Positions 1-4,139 of a stretch of DNA of 5,611 nt are shown here, one piece after another (within the stretch, counting starts at the first letter, position 1; every line of letters begins with the position of its first letter). The notes under the pieces are model-generated. The model had not been told where the DNA came from. It was given only the letters and a program-made list of their open reading frames with translations, and made no database searches. Made by a program: the position numbers and the translations under genes. This stretch comes from Candidatus Aenigmatarchaeota archaeon (GTDB lineage Archaea; Aenigmatarchaeota; Aenigmatarchaeia; QMZP01; JAUXAV01), in the NCBI GenBank assembly GCA_030619735.1, contig JAUXAV010000074.1, positions 1 to 5,611 of the forward strand, in the 5' to 3' direction.

Positions 1-408
1 GGTAACAAGCAAATCCTTCTTGCCCGGTTTCAGCTTCCCCTCCTTTACAGCCTTTAAGAGGGCCTGGGTGGCATGCTCCACCTCAATGTCCCAGCCCTTC
101 AGGATTTTTGGATACTCCTGGGTGAATACCCTCAGGCAGGCCGGGCATGAGGTTATTATCCTCTTCACCCCGTGCTCCCTGAAGACCTTCAGGTTGTTCT
201 CTGCCAGAATCCTGAAGTCCTCCTCATACCCCCCGTTCAGGGCAGGGGAGCCGCAGCAAACCTCCAGGTCCTTCAGCTTGATGAAATCCATTCCCGCCTT
301 CCTGAGAAGGCTTTCATACCGCCTGCCCAAATCCCTTAATACAAATTTGGTCATGCACCCCGGGTAATACAGGGTGTTCCCTCCTGCTATCCTGTCTAAC
401 AATCCCAT
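1..408 (-). CDS. CCG-domain Fe-S protein (LutA/GlpC/HdrB-like), N-terminal part, cut by the window edge
   Basis: Reading leftward from the ATG at 408-406, 136 codons stay open to the window edge, so the C-terminal part is missing. The product shows a cysteine-rich CCG domain: YYPGC with Cys18, CCGSP with Cys51-Cys52, and SCPAC with Cys88 and Cys91. This is the CXnCCGXmCX2C pattern that binds an Fe-S cluster in HdrB, GlpC and LutA-type subunits. Such proteins usually carry two CCG repeats, so a second one probably lies outside the window. It would act in the cytoplasm as an electron-transfer subunit. A GAGGTG ribosome site (421-416) lies 7 nt before the ATG and overlaps the stop region of the thioredoxin-CcdA gene 11 bp upstream, so the two are very likely cotranscribed. 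The LutB-like gene at 4127-5380 is a plausible partner (inference). The family call is firm; the substrate is unknown. Confidence 0.88.
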   Translation of the reverse strand, partial: MGLLDRIAGGNTLYYPGCMTKFVLRDLGRRYESLLRKAGMDFIKLKDLEVCCGSPALNGGYEEDFRILAENNLKVFREHGVKRIITSCPACLRVFTQEYPKILKGWDIEVEHATQALLKAVKEGKLKPGKKDLLVT

Positions 409-419
409 GAACCAACACC

Positions 420-1541
420 TCACAATCCACTAAATACCAGTATTATACCGAACACCAGCATTATCAGGCCGCCTATAAGGCGCATGTATCTTTTTGACCT
501 CTCTCTCCATCTCTCTGCCCTCTCCACTTCCAGTTCTATGAAGTATACAAGCCCTATCAGGACAAGGAGGGGCATCACATAGAATATGTTATACCAGAAA
601 AGATATAAAAACAGCAAAGACCCTCCCACAGCGCCCTGCGCTACCAGGGTTGCATATATCAGGGGAAACCCGGCAGTGCAGGGAAGCTCCACAAGGCTTG
701 CAAACAGGGCCAGGATTATGGCAGCAGGTATGGTTGCCATCTTCACCAGCCTCTCTATAATGGGCTTTGCCCTGCTGGATATGCCCAGGGATATCCCTTT
801 CCCATAGGCAAAGAAGTCCTTGACCATCAGGATGCCTGCTACAAAGGCAACAAGACCCACAGCAACCCTGATAGGGTTCAGGTTGCCGAAGAAGGACATG
901 AAGCTGAATATGCCAAGTATGAACAGGAAGTAGATTATGAACACCACAACGGTATAGACAATGCCAACCTTCAGCATCTTCCTTCTGGAGCCCAGGGAGA
1001 GCAGGTATGCCAGGAGGAATATAAGGACTGACATGGTGCAGGGGTTTATCCCGTCAGCAAGCCCCAGGATAATCCCAAGTACCGGTAGGGGCATGGCGGC
1101 CAAGTCAAGCTCGAACTCCCCCAGGAAGGGTATGGGAATCTTCACCTTGTGGTCTTTCGTGCCTTCCAAATATCCCAGCTGCCTCTCCATCTCCTTCTCA
1201 AGGCTGCTGCTTATCTGGGAGGAGCCCATATAGTATTTCTCGCTTATGAATACCACTGGAACGGTCCCTCCCCTTGCCCGGCTCACCATGTTTTCCCCAT
1301 ACCCTTTGCTTATGTCTATGTAAAGCTCCCAGTTCCCCTTATTGTTCCATATCTCGTATTTTCTGAACTCCACCTGGGGATATTTACCCTCAAGCTCCTC
1401 TATCAGGGGATGGACAAGCTCGCAGTTATGGCAGTCCTTCCCATAGAAGAAATAAACCGTTACCTTTTCCTGCGCCATTGCCAGGGGCACTGCCAATAAT
1501 ACAGTAGCGAATACCAGCAACAGCAGGATTTTTTTGTCCAT
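420..1541 (-). CDS. Exported thioredoxin-fold domain fused to a CcdA/DsbD-type membrane thiol-disulfide transporter
   Basis: The 373-residue product begins with a signal peptide (hydrophobic 5-20, likely cleavage after AMA at 23; it could also remain as an anchor). A thioredoxin/glutaredoxin-like domain follows, at about 26-125, with active site CHNC (Cys37, Cys40) and a cis-proline loop TVPVV (Pro95). From about 150 to 373 there are about six hydrophobic segments. Two carry the cysteines expected of the CcdA/DsbD core, in NPCTMS (Cys168) and ELPCTAGFP (Cys288). In that family this pair takes electrons from the cytoplasm and passes them to an outer thiol domain. The fusion suggests donor and acceptor are built into one chain, so it would keep envelope proteins reduced. 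The start ATG at 1541 is 1 bp from the TtuA stop, with an AGGGGG ribosome site inside the end of ttuA, so translation is likely coupled. The physiological client and cytoplasmic electron donor are not evident. Confidence 0.9.
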   Translation of the reverse strand: MDKKILLLLVFATVLLAVPLAMAQEKVTVYFFYGKDCHNCELVHPLIEELEGKYPQVEFRKYEIWNNKGNWELYIDISKGYGENMVSRARGGTVPVVFISEKYYMGSSQISSSLEKEMERQLGYLEGTKDHKVKIPIPFLGEFELDLAAMPLPVLGIILGLADGINPCTMSVLIFLLAYLLSLGSRRKMLKVGIVYTVVVFIIYFLFILGIFSFMSFFGNLNPIRVAVGLVAFVAGILMVKDFFAYGKGISLGISSRAKPIIERLVKMATIPAAIILALFASLVELPCTAGFPLIYATLVAQGAVGGSLLFLYLFWYNIFYVMPLLVLIGLVYFIELEVERAERWRERSKRYMRLIGGLIMLVFGIILVFSGL

Positions 1542-1542
1542 A

Positions 1543-2469
1543 TTATCTGTTCCCCCTTTGCCTTAAATTTATTTTCTCCAGAATCTTGCATGCCCTGCAC
1601 TCCTTCTGGGAAGAGACTTCACCGCATCTCTTGCAAATACTTGCTCCCTTCCCTTTGTATGCCTGCCTCAGTATAGGCAGCATCTCCAGGAAGGAATTTA
1701 TTATATTATTCTTTATACCGGGGTGCCTGGCCTCCACATTATTGATGAAATTCCTGAGGCTTATCCTGAAGCTTCCCCGGGCATTGGGGCATTCTGAATA
1801 CCCGTCCAGGAAGCCCCTCAAAAAGGCATAGGAAGCGGATTCCTTCTCCCTTACAAAATACAGGGGCTTCACCCTTTTCACAAGTTTCCCGCTCCTTATT
1901 ATCCCCGGGGCAGGCCCCAGCCTTGCCAGTGCCCTTATATTCCTCCTGAACTGGTTCATTAATATGCTCTGTATCTCGTCATCCATGTTATGGGCTACGG
2001 CAATCCTGTCCAGGCCCAGTTTTCTTGCCTTCTGGTTCAGGATTCTCCTTCTCAGGACACCGCAGACAGAGCAGGGCTTCTCCCCTGTTTTCTTCACCAT
2101 CTGCTCCAGGGTTAGTCCGAACTCCTTTTTAAAGGAGTAGATTTTCAGGGGGGTTTTCTCCTTTCTGCAGAATCCTTCCAGGTTCTTCAGGGTCCTGCTC
2201 CTGTAGCCCCTTATTCCCTCATCCACCCCGATTGCAACTATACTGAAGAACCTGCCTCCCCTGGAAATCTTATTGAGAATATGGAGCAGGTTCAGGGAGT
2301 CCTTGCCCCCGGAGCAGGCAACCCCTATCTTCTCCCCCTTCCTGATAAGCTTATGGTCCCTGATGGTCTTCAAAACCCTCCTCTCAAAGTAATGTATAAA
2401 ATGCCTTTTACAGAACCGGTTCCCTGACACCATAATTACAGGATTTTTCAAGCATTCCTTACAAGCCAT
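1543..2469 (-). CDS. ttuA: TtuA-type tRNA 2-thiolation enzyme (TtuA/Ncs6 family)
   Basis: This 308-residue protein has the full TtuA architecture: an N-terminal zinc site (Cys3, Cys6, Cys20, His23), the ATP-pyrophosphatase PP-loop SGGKDS (53-58), PCSVC (Cys133, Cys136) and a later Cys227 matching the three [4Fe-4S] ligands, the AHNMDDE segment (159-165), and a C-terminal zinc ribbon (Cys279, Cys282, Cys291, Cys294). The family adenylates a tRNA uridine at C2 and inserts sulfur. TtuA acts on U54 of the T-loop and Ncs6/NcsA on U34. The CKRHF...YFERRV opening resembles the TtuA branch as I recall it, so U54 is favoured but not proven. The ATG at 2469 has a weak GGCGGT ribosome site 3 nt upstream and follows the ThiS-like stop by 8 bp. 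All metal ligands and the PP-loop are intact, so it should be active. Sulfur would come from a thiocarboxylated ubiquitin-like protein or from sulfide. Confidence 0.92.
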   Translation of the reverse strand: MACKECLKNPVIMVSGNRFCKRHFIHYFERRVLKTIRDHKLIRKGEKIGVACSGGKDSLNLLHILNKISRGGRFFSIVAIGVDEGIRGYRSRTLKNLEGFCRKEKTPLKIYSFKKEFGLTLEQMVKKTGEKPCSVCGVLRRRILNQKARKLGLDRIAVAHNMDDEIQSILMNQFRRNIRALARLGPAPGIIRSGKLVKRVKPLYFVREKESASYAFLRGFLDGYSECPNARGSFRISLRNFINNVEARHPGIKNNIINSFLEMLPILRQAYKGKGASICKRCGEVSSQKECRACKILEKINLRQRGNR

Positions 2470-2477
2470 ATTACCGC

Positions 2478-2678
2478 CTAATCCGAAGCCTTTATATGGA
2501 TTATTCTGAGTTTCTCCCCGTTCTTCAGGGCAGAACCCTCTGTAACCAGATTCTTCCCTCTGGCAATTATAACTGATTCAGGATTTATCCCCATCTTCTG
2601 GAGCAAATCTCCCACCTTTCCATTTATTTTGACAATCCTTTCCTTATTCTCCCTTTCCATGAATACCCGGATTTTCAT
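2478..2678 (-). CDS. ThiS/MoaD-like beta-grasp protein lacking the C-terminal Gly-Gly
   Basis: The 66-residue product, read from the ATG at 2678, has the sequence style of archaeal ThiS/MoaD/Urm1-like sulfur carriers: a first strand MKIRVF, the helix GKVGDLLQKMGINPESVII (20-38), a LVTEGSALKNGE segment (44-55) and a final strand LRIIHI. Family members of this length normally end in Gly-Gly, which is thiocarboxylated. This one ends in Ala-Ser-Asp, at the same register. A TTG three codons upstream is in frame, but ATG is preferred: it has GGGGGAT immediately before it and sits about 27 bp from a TATA-like stretch. It lies 8 bp upstream of ttuA and would be the expected sulfur donor, yet its tail cannot form the usual thiocarboxylate. 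It may instead be a binding or regulatory partner, a degenerate carrier, or the result of a sequence error. Fold confidence is good; function is uncertain. Confidence 0.8.
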   Translation of the reverse strand: MKIRVFMERENKERIVKINGKVGDLLQKMGINPESVIIARGKNLVTEGSALKNGEKLRIIHIKASD

Positions 2679-2699
2679 ATCCCCCAATTGGAATCAGGG

Positions 2700-2712
2700 C
2701 TTAAAAATAAAC
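2700..2712 (-). promoter_or_regulatory. TATA-like promoter of the ThiS-ttuA-CcdA-CCG operon; possible T-rich terminator of the upstream gene
   Basis: On the minus strand the stretch reads TTTATTTTTAA, centred about 27 bp upstream of the ThiS-like ATG at 2678. That is the distance expected when an archaeal TATA box drives a leaderless or nearly leaderless transcript. The same T-run follows the exported cysteine-rich gene by about 55 bp and could also end its transcript, since archaeal termination often uses T-rich stretches. Both roles are inferred from position and composition. Confidence 0.45.
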
Positions 2713-2767
2713 AGCAAACCTAAGCATTGCACCCAAGAAGCTGCCTGAGCTCCTGGAAGCAGACTCC

Positions 2768-3013
2768 TTAGCGGATTTGACAGGCACTTTTGCATCCGCA
2801 GGGTTTATTTTCCAGCGCTCCGCAGCCGGGCTGCCCGCAGTTCTGCTGTGCTGTGCATGAATTTGTCGCGTCCTGTGCATTGGATGTGCAGATGTCATTT
2901 GAGTCTTCTGCGATTATATCCCCAGTGATATTATTTGATGCACCGTATGCTGCAATTGCAGAAGCTGCTGTCAAAAAGACCGCCAGGATTCCTGCATATA
3001 ATTTCACTCTCAT
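2768..3013 (-). CDS. Small exported cysteine-rich protein of unknown function
   Basis: I do not recognise this 81-residue protein. It has a clear Sec-type signal peptide (hydrophobic 5-22, likely cleavage after AYGA at 25), leaving a mature part of about 56 residues with seven cysteines: Cys42, 53, 59, 64, 72, 74 and 78. The last five form CX4CX7CXCX3C, and the mature region is otherwise polar (Asn, Gln, Ser, Asp). This suggests a metal-binding or disulfide-rich extracytoplasmic peptide. The start is well supported by an AAAGGAGG ribosome site (3026-3019), 5 nt before the ATG, and a TATA-like GTTATATG further upstream. It is followed by the sulfur-transfer and CcdA operon and preceded by a membrane regulator whose outer loop also carries clustered cysteines. 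A role in metal handling or envelope thiol chemistry is inference from composition and neighbours. Confidence 0.75.
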   Translation of the reverse strand: MRVKLYAGILAVFLTAASAIAAYGASNNITGDIIAEDSNDICTSNAQDATNSCTAQQNCGQPGCGALENKPCGCKSACQIR

Positions 3014-3047
3014 ATTTGCCTCCTTTCTGAAGAATTAGCTGAAACAG

Positions 3048-3055
3048 CATATAAC
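3048..3055 (-). promoter_or_regulatory. TATA box of the exported cysteine-rich gene
   Basis: GTTATATG on the minus strand lies about 38 bp upstream of the start codon. With usual archaeal spacing it would start transcription near 3026, just before the AAAGGAGG ribosome site. Position and sequence fit, but there is no experimental support. Confidence 0.5.
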
Positions 3056-3062
3056 CCTAAGT

Positions 3063-3078
3063 ATGAAACTAGTTTCAT
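3063..3078. promoter_or_regulatory. 16-bp perfect palindrome, candidate operator
   Basis: ATGAAACTAGTTTCAT is a perfect 16-bp palindrome with no spacer. It lies in the 93-bp gap between the regulator's stop and the cysteine-rich gene, 8 bp beyond the latter's TATA-like box and centred about 45 bp before the expected transcription start. That position suits an activator site or a repressor that blocks TFB binding. The dyad symmetry fits a dimeric winged-helix regulator, such as the one encoded immediately upstream. The binding protein is inferred. Confidence 0.55.
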
Positions 3079-3106
3079 TGTCAGAATTTGCACATCTGTA
3101 TAGTTC

Positions 3107-3589
3107 CTATTCCTTGTGCTTCAGCACGACCACGTTGCTCATGCCCCTTCTCCTCCGCTCCAGAAGGTTTTTGCCCTCGAGCCTGTCCAGAATCCTGGTT
3201 ACCTTGACCTTTGGGAATCCTGACTTTTCCACAAGCTCTGACTGGAACATCACGCCGTCGGATTCTGATACGAGCTCAAAAATCTTCTTCTCGTCCTTCT
3301 TCAGGGTCTTTACCAGCTTCTTTGTTTCCTGCCCCCTCTTCAAGTCAGCCAGTCTTTCCTTGCTACCTGAAACTATTAGATAAAGGCCCAGAGCCAGGAC
3401 CAGAAAGGAAACCGTAAATCCTATATAGGACTGCCAGGGCAGGTTATTGGCATGAGGGCATGTCCCGGCTGTACAGCCTTCGCACCCTGACTGCATTACC
3501 CTGTTCAGCTCAAGGGTGAAGGAAGAGGTGAGGAGAAACAGGACTATGGAAATAGCCACCAGGACCAGGCCAAGGGTTTTGTTTTCCAT
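3107..3589 (-). CDS. Membrane-anchored winged-helix regulator with a cysteine-rich outer loop
   Basis: This 160-residue protein has two membrane segments (about 6-26 and 55-74) joined by an outer loop of about 28 residues. Then come a charged linker (76-98) and a MarR/ArsR-like winged helix-turn-helix domain (about 99-158; recognition helix near 127-140, basic RRRRG turn at 145-149, then a wing). The charge pattern puts the DNA-binding domain in the cytoplasm. The outer loop holds Cys36, Cys39, Cys44 and His46 (CX2CX4CXH), a plausible metal or redox site. Such one-component membrane regulators occur in archaea, but I cannot name the subfamily. The ATG at 3589 has no ribosome site and lies about 25 bp from a TATA-like stretch, so the transcript is probably leaderless. 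A perfect inverted repeat overlaps that promoter, suggesting autoregulation. It is followed by the exported cysteine-rich gene, a possible target. Sensory function is inference. Confidence 0.8.
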   Translation of the reverse strand: MENKTLGLVLVAISIVLFLLTSSFTLELNRVMQSGCEGCTAGTCPHANNLPWQSYIGFTVSFLVLALGLYLIVSGSKERLADLKRGQETKKLVKTLKKDEKKIFELVSESDGVMFQSELVEKSGFPKVKVTRILDRLEGKNLLERRRRGMSNVVVLKHKE

Positions 3590-3610
3590 ACCAATACTTT
3601 GGATTCTGTT

Positions 3611-3618
3611 TATAAAAA
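3611..3618 (-). promoter_or_regulatory. TATA box of the membrane regulator gene
   Basis: TTTTTATA on the minus strand is centred about 25 bp upstream of the regulator's ATG, which has no ribosome site. This is the arrangement of an archaeal leaderless promoter. Its upstream edge is inside the inverted repeat at 3615-3637. Confidence 0.5.
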
Positions 3619-3637
3619 TATAACAGTGTTATATTTT
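3615..3637. promoter_or_regulatory. 23-bp operator-like inverted repeat between the regulator and deaminase genes
   Basis: Two perfectly complementary 10-bp arms, AAAATATAAC (3615-3624) and GTTATATTTT (3628-3637), flank a 3-bp spacer. The repeat covers the TATA/BRE region of the minus-strand regulator gene and lies 44 bp before the plus-strand deaminase ATG. Binding there would occlude the regulator promoter, as in autorepression, and could also affect the divergent gene. Its size suits a dimeric winged-helix protein. Part of its symmetry comes from A/T-rich composition, but ten matched positions including the C/G pair are unlikely by chance at this exact place. Confidence 0.6.
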
Positions 3638-3648
3638 CCCAACCCATC

Positions 3649-3659
3649 AAAATAAATTA
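3649..3659 (+). promoter_or_regulatory. Possible TATA-like element for the deaminase gene
   Basis: The A/T-rich AAAATAAATTA stretch is centred about 27 bp upstream of the deaminase ATG at 3681, which lacks a GGAGG-type ribosome site. A leaderless start would fit. The surrounding region is A/T-rich, so this is weak. Confidence 0.35.
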
Positions 3660-3680
3660 CTAACTATTAATCAGTAAAAT

Positions 3681-4139
3681 ATGCATGAATATTATATGAA
3701 GCTGGCCATAGAAGAAGCAGAAAAATGTTTATCAGAAGATGATGAGATACACCCGATGGTTGGGGTAGTTATAGTTAAGGATGGAGGGGTCTTGGTTAGT
3801 GCCCATAGAAATGAAAACCAAAAGGGCTCCCATGCAGAATTTATGGCATTCAAAAAGGCAAGAGAAGCTTCACTGGATGTACGAGGAGCAACCCTTTATA
3901 CCACACTGGAACCTTGCACCTACAGGAATAAACCCGATTTCTTCCCCTGCTCTGAGCATATAGCAAATGAGAGTATTTCAGAGGTTGTAATTGGGATGCT
4001 GGATGCAAATCCGAGAATCAGAGGAAATGGAGTAAATTATTTAAGGAAGAACAGAGTTGCAGTAAATGCAATCGGTATTCTGGAAGAAGAAATTCTTGGG
4101 CTAAATTCTGACTATGTGAAAAAGTATCAGCAGCAGTAG
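3681..4139 (+). CDS. RibD-like zinc-dependent deaminase, single domain
   Basis: This 152-residue protein carries the cytidine-deaminase-superfamily site: HAE (His51 and catalytic Glu53) and EPC followed by a second cysteine (Cys79, Cys90), three zinc ligands plus the proton shuttle. The later VVIGMLDANPRIRGNGVNYL segment (97-116) resembles the RibD branch, whose deaminase acts on pyrimidine intermediates of riboflavin synthesis. The Cys-Cys spacing is X10, longer than the X8 I recall for typical RibD. There is no reductase domain, so a free-standing nucleotide or nucleoside deaminase is equally possible. It is the only complete plus-strand gene in the window. Hand counting gives about 41% GC, against about 47-57% in sampled lines of its neighbours, with many AAA, ATA and AGA codons, which suggests horizontal acquisition. 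Its end overlaps the convergent LutB-like gene by 13 bp. The ATG is chosen on promoter spacing; an in-frame ATG at codon 6 is the alternative. Confidence 0.82.
   Translation: MHEYYMKLAIEEAEKCLSEDDEIHPMVGVVIVKDGGVLVSAHRNENQKGSHAEFMAFKKAREASLDVRGATLYTTLEPCTYRNKPDFFPCSEHIANESISEVVIGMLDANPRIRGNGVNYLRKNRVAVNAIGILEEEILGLNSDYVKKYQQQ

Noticed and set aside
20..367. Plus-strand open frame opposite the CCG protein
   Set aside because: It is antisense to a frame with clear CCG-domain motifs, and its own translation shows no recognisable domain or ribosome site.
2679..2687. TTG start three codons upstream for the ThiS-like protein
   Set aside because: Nothing resembling a ribosome site precedes it, and the family normally begins at the first beta strand, MKIRVF. 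The ATG also fits TATA spacing better.
2701..2898. Minus-strand open frame overlapping the exported cysteine-rich gene in another frame
   Set aside because: It has no ribosome site and lacks the signal peptide. The overlapping frame has a perfect AAAGGAGG site, a TATA box and a coherent secreted product.
3038..3048. GCTG-AAA-CAGC inverted repeat upstream of the cysteine-rich gene
   Set aside because: The 4-bp arms are too short to distinguish from chance.
3116..3127. GTGCT-TC-AGCAC hairpin near the end of the regulator gene
   Set aside because: It lies within the last codons, has a 2-nt loop and no T-run after it, so it is not a convincing terminator.
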